From Metridium senile (taxonomy: Eukaryota; Cnidaria; Anthozoa; Actiniaria; Metridiidae), in the NCBI GenBank assembly GCA_949775045.1, contig OX459108.1, positions 5,893,961 to 5,957,960 of the forward strand: a stretch of DNA of 64,000 nucleotides, read 5' to 3'. A model generated the notes under the pieces. The model ran no database searches. It worked only from the letters and a program-made list of their open reading frames with translations, and had not been told where the DNA came from. This document shows, piece after piece, positions 30,301 to 38,100 of the stretch; within the stretch, counting starts at the first letter, position 1, and every line of letters starts with the position of its first letter. Made by a program: the position numbers and the translations under genes.

Positions 30301-31991
30301 TGTAATATTATCATCTGTTATTATTGGCTATTGTAATATCATCATCTGTTATTATTGGCTATTGTAATATCATCATCTGTTATTAGTATAAATATGCAGG
30401 TGATTATAGAAAATTGCGCGCGCTGATTGGTTTGCTATCTCGGATTATCAGCCGATAATCACCTTTTCGGACAAAATGCCTGCCAGTAGTCGTTTTGTCA
30501 CTGTTAGCGAAGATGAAATTGAAAACTTTAAAGAAAATGCTGTCCCAAAATCGACTAAAGAAGCTACAAAGTTTCGTGTCAAGCTATTTAAAGGTATCAT
30601 AGTAAATTTTCACATTGTTTTTTTTTGTCATTAAGCGAGACAATGCGAGCCGGACACTTTCGCGTGATGGTCGCGCTTTTAAAAAATAAAATATTTTCAC
30701 TTTCAATGCTGTTTCCTTCTTTCTTTTTTGAAATAATCACCTTTGTATTTATACTAAAACCTCAGACGAAGTGATTATCGGCGAATATTTACCTCGCAGC
30801 TCGAAGACTCACCGCTCGGTAAATATTCACCGATAATCACTTCGCCTTCGGCGAATAATTGTTAAATATTGGCTATTGTAATATCATGATCTGTTATTAT
30901 TGGCTATTGTAATATTATCATCTGTTAATATTGGCTATTGTAATATCATCTGTTATTATTGGCTATTGTAATATCATGATCTGTTATTATTGGCTATTGT
31001 AATATCATGATCTGTTATTATTGGCTATTGTAATATCATGATCTGTTATTATTGGCTATTGTAATATTATCATCTGTTAATATTGGCTATTGTAATATCA
31101 TGATCTGTTATTATTGGCTATTGTAATATTATCATCTGTTAATATTGGCTATTGTAATATCATGATCTGTTATTATTGGCTATTGTAATATTATCATCTG
31201 TTAATATTGGCTATTGTAATATCATCTGTTATTATTGGCTATTGTAATATCATGATCTGTTATTATTGGCTATTGTAATATCATCATCTGTTATTATTGG
31301 CTATTGTAATATCATCTGTTAATATTGGCTATTGTAATATCATCATCTGTTATTATTGGCTATTGTAATATCATCTGTTAATATTGGCTATTGTAATATC
31401 ATCATCTGTTATTATTGGCTATTGTAATATCATCTGTTAATATTGGCTATTGTAATATCATCATCTGTTATTATTGGCTATTGTAATATCATCTGTTATT
31501 ATTGGCTATTGTAATATCATCTGTTAATATTGGCTATTGTAATATCATCATCTGTTATTATTGGCTATTGTAATATCATCTGTTAATATTGGCTATTGTA
31601 ATATCATCATCTGTTATTATTGTTTTTATCATCCTTGTTTATTGTTGGTGTTCGTCATTGGTAATACCACAGGTAGCCCAAACTCATTATTTGACAACAT
31701 TGACAAATAAAATTACTAGATAAAATAAATAAATATAAACTAAAAAAATATATTTCATGTGTTTTTTAAAGTCATTTTAATTGTTAAATGTTTTTTTTAA
31801 TATCAGCTCCAACTATTCCTTGTTTTAGTTGGCAAGGGGAGATATTAAAAAAACTTTATAATTTATTCATTTTTAAGTGTTTATTAATGATTTAAATGAC
31901 TTTCAAGACATATGAAATGTATCACATGTAATATATGCACATTTGATCATATTTCAAATGTTAAAATGCCCAAATATAAGTATTGCACATA

Positions 31992-32026
<35 letters not shown>

Positions 32027-32329
32027 GTTTTTAATTTTGTAATAAATTATATTTATTTGTCAATGTTGTCAAATAATGAAATTGGGCTGCCTGTGGTAAT
32101 ACCATATTGATTGTCATCATCTACATCATCCTCAATTAAGGCAGAGTGTTGGAAAACTATAAACAACCATTTTGTTTATTTGTAGGATTTAATTGGGTTC
32201 AATATGGCAGGAATGCAGTTTGTTCGTCAGGAGATGGAATCAAGAGAGGTTTCCTTTTTTACTGATGCCACAGAAAAACTTAGGAACATTAGAAAAAAAC
32301 AAAAAACAGTCAAACAGGTTTCTGTCTGA
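372..32329 (+). CDS. WDR3: WDR3 / UTP12 homolog, 5'-partial, 16 exons
   Basis: WD40-repeat protein of the UTP-B part of the small-subunit processome, acting in nucleolar 18S pre-rRNA processing (family knowledge). Visible exons: 372-444, 1480-1536, 4572-4672, 5286-5301, 5632-5727, 6183-6236, 6679-6759, 7723-7773, 8050-8115, 8786-8875, 26198-26248, 28275-28318, 28628-28706, 28800-28849, 29501-29594, 32186-32329 (TGA stop). All junctions are GT-AG and the phases join into 381 residues, the C-terminal ~40% of a ~940-aa family. WD40 signatures include [52 protein letters not shown] and [19 protein letters not shown] charged, probably helical linker follows (exons 8-10). The Utp12 domain comes last, with [33 protein letters not shown] and [18 protein letters not shown], and a Lys/Arg-rich tail. 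Exon 4 is only 16 nt and intron 10 is 17.3 kb. No clear polyadenylation signal follows the stop. The family assignment is very secure; the exact 5' extent is unknown. Confidence 0.95.
492..889. repeat. MITE family A, copy 1 (intronic)
   Basis: The inverted ends are TAGTCCCATTCACAGTT.. with CATCTTGAAAGG on the left and CCTTTCAAGATGGCGCAG..ACTGTGAAGGGGA on the right. A second copy lies at 26363-26556 and shares the internal AATGTTGAGCTTGCATTGATAGAGAC segment with small changes. The 73-codon reading frame at 550-771 lies wholly inside this element and is not a gene. Confidence 0.7.
1150..1350 (+). repeat. Dispersed repeat family B, copy 1
   Basis: AT-rich sequence with CTTTCACAAGTTATTGTTAT, ATAGCTTTCTTTTCCCT and TATGATAATTAGTGGCAGCC. 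Related copies lie at about 5910-6100 and 32840-33035, in the same orientation. No coding signal or terminal repeats were found, so its class is unknown. Confidence 0.5.
1640..4520 (+). repeat. ATC-rich tandem array in WDR3 intron 2
   Basis: About 2.9 kb of ATC/AAC/ATT triplets organised in longer units. The first part (to ~2390) has ~30-bp units built from CATCATCAACATCATCATCA plus TTGTCATTGT. The later part has 21-bp GTCATCATCAACATCATTGT-type units, interrupted regularly by CTGCTTCATTATCATCATC. The + strand is almost free of G apart from TTG/TGA variants. Because units are mostly multiples of three, several frames stay open (His-rich, Ile/Val-rich and, on the minus strand, Asp-rich). They do not join any exon and are not genes. 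The array sits between WDR3 exons 1536 and 4572. Confidence 0.95.
4773..5172. repeat. Hairpin MITE in WDR3 intron 3
   Basis: Left end GGGGTGTTTACATGGGACTA and right end TAGTCCCATGTAAACACCCC are perfect inverted repeats about 400 bp apart. An internal ATAGGAAGATCCTAGCAC near 4940 suggests further folding. Non-autonomous, no coding content. It is contained in the intron before the 16-nt exon. Confidence 0.75.
5910..6100 (+). repeat. Dispersed repeat family B, copy 2
   Basis: A degraded copy of the sequence at 1150-1350, recognisable by the TTTTTGAAATT..CATAACTTCT, AATATGATAATGAAGTGGCGG and adjacent segments in the same order. It is intronic in WDR3. Confidence 0.4.
6375..6600 (+). repeat. Dispersed SINE-like repeat family C, copy 1
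   Basis: Contains GGGGAGACTCACTCACACCC, GGCTCACATGTTTATTTT and GGAGGAAAACTGGATAACCC followed by GAGAAAACTCTTTGTGGCAT. The same order occurs at about 29155-29345. The GGAGGAAAACCGG..CCCGGAGAAAA core resembles a motif found in many animal short interspersed repeats, but I cannot identify a promoter or tail. Class is inferred only. Confidence 0.5.
6849..7295 (+). mobile_element. Degraded LINE (CR1/L2-like) 3' remnant
   Basis: The segment GGCTGCCCATTTCTGAACG..AAAATTCAAAGCATT resembles the LINE peptide LHWLPxxxRIxFK(A). The end GTGAAGTGCCTAGGACAGG..GGATAGGCACTATAGTAATG plus TATTTATTATTAAT is typical of CR1/L2 3' tails, which end in short AT-rich tandem repeats. The frame is destroyed. The first ~65 bp (CTATTTCTC..TTCATTACCA..GTCCATTACAAGAGAAATAC) recur at about 29945-30015. 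A GATA run follows. Confidence 0.5.
7788..7985 (+). repeat. Degenerate (ATTC)n microsatellite
   Basis: Repeated CATT/TTCA tetranucleotides with interspersed variants, directly after the splice donor of the WDR3 exon ending at 7773. Reading frames across it (Phe/Ile/His/Ser-rich) are repeat artefacts. Confidence 0.9.
8159..8683. repeat. Hairpin MITE in WDR3 intron 9
   Basis: The left arm has GGTAGAGAACTAGTTGGACA and the right arm has CATCCAACTAGTTCTTAACA followed by TACCTCTC. The direct motif GTGACTGGGTAGTGTGTTTG occurs at both ~8189 and ~8561. About 525 bp, non-coding. Confidence 0.65.
8890..26065 (+). repeat. 17 kb minisatellite (33/27-bp units) in WDR3 intron 10
   Basis: Roughly 550 units of GTGATGATAATGATGGTGAT + AGTAATGAATATA (33 bp), mixed with a 27-bp form lacking GTGATA and point variants (GG/AG, TTTTAG, ATTAAT, TGGTAA). 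The + strand is nearly free of C across the whole array. The rare C-bearing and indel variants recur at fixed long spacings, showing kilobase-scale internal duplications. Units are multiples of three, so one forward frame (Met/Ile/Val-rich) and all three reverse frames stay open for kilobases. Another forward frame, without ATG, would read Asp/Ser/Asn-rich. A one-base deletion at ~18187, repeated at ~24861, breaks the forward frame. The exon ending at 8875 reads into TGA within six codons, so none of this is joined to the WDR3 coding sequence. Confidence 0.97.
26363..26556. repeat. MITE family A, copy 2
   Basis: Shorter copy of the 492-889 element. Left end TAGTCCCCTTTACAGTTTAG and CATCTTGAAAGGTAGCCAGG; right end GGCCTGGCTGCCTTTCAAGA. 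The shared core is GACCAACGTTGAGCTTGCAA..GATAGAGACA. The ORF at 26453-26638 is inside or beside it and is not supported. Confidence 0.7.
26752..26880 (-). repeat. Fragment of MITE family D
   Basis: TACAGCTATTTCAATAAACT, then CCAAGACCAAAGGGCATTG..GGGTCTCATTAATTT and CTCCCCATAATTAATTAG. This equals the right half of the element at 57286-57775 in reverse orientation. It is truncated at the other end. Confidence 0.7.
26919..27098 (+). repeat. Tandem array, left part (57-63 bp units)
   Basis: Three units containing TTGATCATTTATTGTTTGTT + CAGTTGATCTATTTATTTG and a variable TTTG/TTTC run. The same units resume at 28074 after the LINE, so the array was split by the insertion. Upstream reading frames rich in Phe/Leu/Tyr across these units are artefacts. 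Confidence 0.85.
27099..28073 (+). mobile_element. 5'-truncated CR1/L2-type LINE, RT C-terminal region
   Basis: An open segment of about 210 codons ends at TAA 27734-27736. It matches the region after the catalytic core of CR1/L2-like LINE ORF2: [63 protein letters not shown] and [13 protein letters not shown]. The catalytic YADD block is absent, so it is dead on arrival by 5' truncation. The non-coding tail ends in GCGCTATTGGACAG..AAATGGCGC (a small stem) and AATAAAG(ATT)n, a CR1/L2-style 3' end. There are no in-frame stops in the remnant, which suggests a fairly young insertion. It lies in WDR3 intron 11 in the sense orientation. Confidence 0.85.
28074..28250 (+). repeat. Tandem array, right part
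   Basis: Three more TTGATCATTTATTGTTTGTT-type units, one with GATCGATTTA. It ends about 25 bp before the WDR3 acceptor at 28274, so repeat sequence provides part of the T-rich tract upstream of that exon. Confidence 0.85.
29155..29345 (+). repeat. Dispersed SINE-like repeat family C, copy 2
   Basis: Same motif order as 6375-6600: GGGAGACTCACTCACACTCA, CTCGGCTCACATGTTCATTT, GGAGGAAAACCGGATAACCC, GGAGAAAAACCCTTGTGGCA. The small frames at 29066-29338 and 29322-29603 run through this repeat. Only 29501-29594 of that stretch is a real WDR3 exon. Confidence 0.55.
29648..29735 (+). repeat. Partial copy of hairpin family E
   Basis: ATATGAGCGGCCAATGTGTAT, CAACGGCGAGTTGAAA and CCAACGTTAGTTCTTTCATA parallel the element at 35903-36030 (ATATGAGCGGCCAATCTGTA, CCAATGTAAGTTCTTTCATA). 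Confidence 0.45.
30190..31625 (+). repeat. 31/28-bp minisatellite with CCAAT motifs, interrupted
   Basis: About 30 units of ATTGGCTATTGTAATATCAT + CATCTGTTATT (31 bp) or a 28-bp form lacking one CAT. The units contain ATTGGCTA, which on the minus strand reads TAGCCAAT, the core bound by NF-Y. About six units precede and about 26 follow an inserted element at 30382-30860. The array lies in the last WDR3 intron. There are no unique spacers between the repeats, so it is not CRISPR-like. Confidence 0.95.
30382..30860 (+). mobile_element. Non-autonomous element with a Crypton/DUF3504-like first exon
   Basis: Inserted in the 31-bp array. The left arm TAGTATAAATATGCAGGTGATTAT and the inner right arm AATCACCTTTGTATTTATACTA are inverted repeats. 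A second hairpin (GAAGTGATTATCGGCGAATA / GGTAAATATTCACCGATAATC) closes the right side. At 30476 an ATG opens a 39-codon exon ([19 protein letters not shown], then [15 protein letters not shown]) ending at a donor AAAG/GTATCA (30593/30594). The pattern [12 protein letters not shown]..K.TKxATKxxVxLF resembles N-termini of Crypton/KCTD-like DUF3504 transposon proteins. This is pattern recall and moderate confidence only. No downstream exon or recombinase remains. Confidence 0.5.
31669..32094. repeat. MITE with a 9-11 bp target duplication
   Basis: Ends ACAGGTAGCCCAAACTCATT and AATGAAATTGGGCTGCCTGT are inverted repeats. The arms continue into TATTTGACAACATTGACAAA / TTTGTCAATGTTGTCAAATA. Both sides are flanked by GGTAATACC (31660-31668 and 32095-32103), extendable to TGGTAATACCA if the TIR is taken as CAGG..CCTG. 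An (ATT)n run sits near the right arm. It lies about 90 bp upstream of the last WDR3 exon. Confidence 0.8.
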
Positions 32330-32839
32330 AGAAAATTAAAATTTCTAATGAAAGTAGAAGTAACTGGTCTTGGTTTGATTTTGCAAATCTCATAGTTTTA
32401 TTTTATCAGAAAGTGAGCTGAAACATGTACCCTGTGAGCAAAGGTTCCTTTCTCTTAACTGGAAATTATGACGAGAAAAGAACCTCTCCTTGCAGGGTAT
32501 GAAACATGCAACCCAACATACACTTTTGTTCTATGCTTCAGAATATTTAACATTTTTAGTTTTTTTTTTTTTTGATAGTTATTCAAGTTTTCTTATTAAG
32601 AACTCTCAAGAATTTGTGTTTCAAATCTGAATTGCAGATTCTATGGGGTTTTTAAAGTCCAAAATTAAAACCAGGATTTTGAAATCTTTATAGAAATACA
32701 GTGACGAGGATTCGAAACTACATCTTATACTCTAATTCAATAATTAATACTGCCTTTGTTACATTTGTTTTTGTTTTAAAGCCCCCCTCCACCCCACCTA
32801 TTATTTAGAATAGAAGCATTTGTATGTAATTTTTTGTTG

Positions 32840-33035
32840 ACGACTTTTCTGGCCTTCCTGATTTTGAAATTATAGCTTCTTGTCAATTTTTTAAATTTCT
32901 TTTTCTTAAACATTCACAAGTTATTGTTATATGGTGAATTTGTATCCCATGACTGAGCTTTCTTTTCCTTACACCAGTAATTTTATATAATATGATAATT
33001 AGTTGGCGGCCATTATGAAAAAGGTCTTATTGCAG
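32840..33035 (+). repeat. Dispersed repeat family B, copy 3
   Basis: TTCACAAGTTATTGTTATAT, GAGCTTTCTTTTCCTTACAC and ATATGATAATTAGTTGGCGG match the copy at 1150-1350. It lies downstream of the WDR3 stop. Apart from this and the two hairpins below, 32330-34080 shows no gene. Confidence 0.5.
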
Positions 33036-33054
33036 TCAAGTTCATTAGAGTTAT

Positions 33055-33182
33055 TTTCATTAACCCATGAAACAAAGTGTACTAGTTAAAGCGTGAAAAA
33101 GTCAAATAACCACATAAGAACACAATGGAATAAAGATGCATTGAAGATTAATACACTGAAGTGTTTTTCACGGGTTAATGAA
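33055..33182. repeat. Small hairpin element
   Basis: TTCATTAACCCATGAAA at the left and TTTTTCACGGGTTAATGAAA at the right form inverted ends about 128 bp apart. Non-coding. Confidence 0.6.
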
Positions 33183-33196
33183 AGCAGATGTATTAG

Positions 33197-33782
33197 GCCA
33201 CGGTATCACTAGAGTTAGATTCTTGGGTTAAGCCGGGTTTCTGTGAGTGTATGAGGAAACCTAGCTTATCAGGCATGTAACCCAGGACCGGTCACACTAC
33301 AGAGAGACGGGAGTTAAATAAACAATATTTGACAGGTTTGACGATAAGTACAAAACGTGATCAATTGCATAATAAAAGCCCAGTGTAGACATGGACTCGT
33401 TTGAAGTCTTGAAGCTATTATTTTCATGGTTTTTACAATCTCGATGTGAAAGACGCGTACGAAATAGAAGAAGTAGAAATGACCTTCGTTGAGAGTCGAG
33501 ATCGATGTCAAGATTATTAAGACCTATCGACACCCAAAAATATCTTGCCCTGTGATTGGAGCATTGAACCTGCCCTGTCAAGCAATGTTTACTTAGCCTG
33601 AACTAAGAACAGTCAGAAGTAGTTTATAATCAGGGTTCGGCTTCTTTGTAAATAGCATACTATTACAAGCTGGGTTTGAGAAGCGGGGTTAATCGGTCAC
33701 ACTAAACGAGTAGCTTAACCCGGTCTAAGTAAACAAAAAACGTCATAACCCGGCTTACAAAACCCCAAGTGTGACCGCGGCC
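33197..33782. repeat. PIF/Harbinger-like MITE with TTA duplication
   Basis: The element begins GGCCACGGTATCACTA and ends AGTGTGACCGCGGCC, imperfect inverted repeats. It is flanked on both sides by TTA (33194-33196, 33783-33785), the target preference of PIF/Harbinger elements (TWA). Inner arms GGGTTAAGCCGGGTT and AACCCGGCTTACAAAACCCC also pair. Two overlapping small reverse reading frames inside (33297-33581) have no recognisable product. Confidence 0.65.
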
Positions 33783-34345
33783 TTAGATTGCTGTCTTCAA
33801 GGATTCTCAAGATCTCCCTTGTTCCTCCAAGCATTTAGTATGAGCAGAAAAAAATCCATGTTTTTGGTCGGGATGTTTAGACCGCTATTTTGGTCCTAAA
33901 GGAATTCTGGGTGTACTGTCTTTCTTTCTAAATAACTTCCTTATAAAATATCATGCCGCTCTTATATTTCCACAAATAGCATTTTATTCCTAATTTAGGT
34001 TTAGTGTGTCTGATTCTCTCTGAAAGACACTTGTGTCTGGGTAAAAGATTGAGGCAATGAAAAAAGTGATTTTAGATCAAATAGTTTATTTTATAGAGTA
34101 AACATGATATAAATAATAGATTACATAGTAGATGGAGTTCCATAACCAATTATCTTTATTTGTGATCATCTATCATACAGTAATAAATATAGCATGCTAG
34201 TTACATTTTGTATTTGTCATACAATATACATACTAGCCTTGTCTAAGCAAATAGATACACATAACATAAACTACTGTACTGGCAACAACAACCATCTTCA
34301 ATCAACTTCAACAGATTTTATATGTAATGTTTGTTCATCCAACAT

Positions 34346-34427
34346 CAGGGGCGGATCCAGAAATTTGTCAGGGGAAATTGCGATGCCAGGGACTCTCACC
34401 CCCCTCCCCCCTAGATCAGCCCCTGAA
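34346..34427. repeat. Short MITE, GGGGCGGATCCAG family
   Basis: TCAGGGGCGGATCCAGAAAT at the left and CTAGATCAGCCCCTGA at the right. It is related to the longer copy at 59640-59802. It probably lies in the 3' untranslated region of, or just downstream of, the minus-strand CD164-like gene. Confidence 0.65.
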
Positions 34428-35110
34428 CATGGCCACTGCTTCTTATTCTGTTGCATCCACAAGAAATTTAACATGCCCTTTTAACACAATCTACAGTATA
34501 TTTTCGAATTTCAATTTTCTACTTATTAATTTTATATAGATATTTTATTATTATATAATTTAATAACTTTATGATATAACTTATATTAGATAGTCTGTAG
34601 TAATTGTCTATGGGAAGAGGGGTAATTAAATAATACAGCAAGAGAAAAAACCCCAGTGAACAAAGCTACAGTTGTCATGGGAACACTACCAGTCAAATTT
34701 ACTGAACTCTCTACATCAGGCTATATAAACCAAGGATAACCAGTGATATGATGTTTTATGCAACAACACAATACAAGGGGTGACCAATGGTTATTCCAAG
34801 ATGTAATCCGAGATAGAGAGAGGACGATTTTAGATTTCCAGAAGAAGATCCTTGGGTTAAAAAATTCATAGACTTTTTGTAGCTTGACAATCAAAATTTC
34901 AAGACTCCAAGCCACACAAAAATAAGCAAAAAAATTATATACGGACCATGGAAGGCGGGATTTCGAGAATTGGATAGTAAATAAATTTGTTGAGGGTACC
35001 ATTCACCACCCCTTTTCTGGCATTGTGCTATTACCATGGCGCATTAACTCCCTGCTACAACCACTACCCATGCATTGCCCCTTTCACTCAACACTCAAGA
35101 TATTGTTACT

Positions 35111-38100
35111 TTACAAACTATGGTAGCTCTTCCTCTTGTTTTTCCACCACCAGTAACCAAACAGGAACAAAGCTGCTAGTACAATACCAAGTACTATACC
35201 CCCAAAGAATGATCCTGCGTCAAACGACTTTGAAGGCTTTGTCACATGGGGCTTTGGTGCCTTTGTAACTGGTAATGGTGTTGAGGGGTGTACACTGCTT
35301 GTTGCTGGGCTAGTTGATGCAGAGTGTGTAGGTGAAATACTGTATGTAGTTCCATTAGTTCCAGCACTTGTAGTCACATTTGGTGTTATAGTTGTTTCGT
35401 TGGTTACAGAGGTTGTGTATGTAGGTGATGGGCTGATAGTAGTGTTAGTACTCTCCCCATCTGGAAAAAAATAACAAAATATTAATCAATATATTTTTTT
35501 ACCACAACAACCGATAATCTCACAATCTGATTGACTGACTTGCCATTATAAATAAGAGTCCAGATAACAGTACTCACGTAAACATATCACACAACACTGA
35601 AATAGGGAAAATATTCCAGACTTTCTCAATTTTTATGATTTTGCTGTGGTAAAAAACAAAACAAATTGAATGTGGCTTAGCATTGGCTGTACTCTTATCG
35701 ACAACGATGTTCGTCATTACAGTGGTCAAAATTTGTTGCAGTGCGTTGTGAGTCCACAACATTTTGACCACTGTCATGACGAATATCATTGTCGACAAGA
35801 GTACAGACGTTAAACAACACTAAACCACATTCAAAATGCTAAATAGATAACATGAAAACAAATTTATATGAAATATACAATTATATAAGATATGTAATAT
35901 ATATACAATATGAGCGGCCAATCTGTATACGAAATACAATGGTGAGTCAAAGACGAGCTGTTGTATATCGCATACAAATCGGACACATATTGTATAGTAC
36001 TTATGAAACTCCAATGTAAGTTCTTTCATATTTTACTAAAATAGTTTGTCAAGTAAATCTAAAAATTGAAAGTATATAACGGCGTCTTTGTGGACTATAT
36101 TTCATGTTCAAAGTGTTTTCATTATTCATATTGATTGATACTAATCAGCCGAGAGCGTTTGTGGTTTAATATCAGTTTGGATCGATACTAATCAAATCAA
36201 TTATATTGATTTATCGATTAGCTTTTCAATGATCAATTTCTATCGATCGATTATGCAGAGTAAACTGAAGGATCAATATAAAAATTGGCAATAGACCTTG
36301 TCGTGTAATCGATAGCGTGGATAGCGTGTAATATATTCTTTACAATTTGTCTACATTATTATTATTTAAGATTATATGTATATATAATCAATTGCATTTA
36401 TTTATATACTGATATATCAATTTATTTATCAATATTATTAATATAATTATAGCCCGTGGAATTTGGAAGTGTTTCAATTGTTTGATGTGTCAAAATACCA
36501 GTCAAATTGTAAAGAATATATTACACGCTATCGAGGCTGTAGCCGTGTTACGCCCCAAAATGTAATAACTCGCACAAAATGTAATAGTAACGCAAAATGT
36601 AATAACCTCTGACGCAAAATGTAATAGTAACGCAAAATGTAATAACATTTGACGCAAAATGTAATAACTTGCTTAACGTAAAATGTAATAAGTTTTGACG
36701 CAAAATGTAATAGGTGTGTTTAACGCAAAATGTAATAATTTTGACGCAAAATGTAATAACTTTACAGATATAAAGAAAATATCAAGCATATCCACTTATA
36801 GACACTGCAGCGATGATATCATTAATTTGACGTCATCAACCACGTGATACTGGGAAACGTTATACAGCAAATAAGTAACTTAGTAACTTATTTTTTTTTT
36901 GGAAACGCATGCCTTTTTGCTTTTGCCTTATAATATACGTCCAGACTTTTATGATCAAAAGCGGAAAATTTCCGAAAACTCTTACAATACTCTTGAATGA
37001 CTCTGGTGACGGCCTCCGTTCTTGGTGGTCTAGAATAGACGATCAAAGGCTTTGAATGCATTTTCAAGGAACTTATAACGGCGTTTATTGAAAAGACGTT
37101 AGTGTTAAGAGCGCCTCAGTCATGATTAGAACTTTTATTGAACTCACTAAGAAAGTAGAAACTCCTTCATGCCGATTACAGTGCGACTGCTTGAGCTGAG
37201 GCCATCCAAACAAATTTGACAAGAAATAGAACAATTAACTATTTAGTTTTTCACCTGCTGACATTTTTCTTATTCAATCTTGATGTTTTTTTGTTCACTC
37301 AGTTATGATTTTAAGCATTTTTAAGCAAAAACAAAAACAAACAAACAAACATATCTACAGATTCTATTGCTTATATTCAATTCTCGATCGTTATTAGATG
37401 ATTTGGTGATTGAGGCCTCGGTTGAGGTCTACACTGTGGCATTTGTTTCGAAATTGCAACAATAGAATTATGTCAGAAAAAAAACAAAAAAAACAAAGAG
37501 GACTCTTAACCAGGATGTTTTGCGCTCATCTTCTATTATACTTTACTTGCGAGTTTTCCTTTCAAAGCAAGCCTGTTGTCAAAATGATGGCTTTGAATTG
37601 AGAGAATTTGTTTAGCTAAACTATAAAAAAGGTAGAAAATAAGGTGCACAAAGCATCGTGGTTGAGACGACTTCTTAATACTAATTTACAGCTTGAGGCG
37701 CAAAAGTATGACCACATTTGATGTATTCGCATACTTCTATCCATGGAAGTTTGTACAGACACATTTGATGTGAAGCTGTCTGATTTTACCGAATAAGGCG
37801 TGTAAAAACTCGTTTCGCAGCATAAAGTCCGTGCATAGAAGTATGCGAATATATTAAAAGTGGGCTTCGCGCTGTAAACTCATTTAATATTTGTAAAAAA
37901 TCCCCCCCAAAAATATCAAGCAAGCTATCGAACCTAAAAAATCCGGTGCAACGTCAATATTTCAAAAAATATATATAGCTTGGTACGGCAAAAAAATATC
38001 CTGCAACACTGGATGGCGAAAAAAAAGTCGAAAATCTACCCAAAATCTACGTCAAATTAATGATATCATCGCTGCAGTGTCTATAAGTGGATATGCTTGA

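Noticed and set aside
30190..31625. CRISPR-like array
   Set aside because: Direct 28-31 bp repeats have no unique spacers and lie in a eukaryotic intron.
37410..37601. 63-codon frame inside the 1.8 kb transposon as a transposase
   Set aside because: Too short and without catalytic motifs or family likeness.
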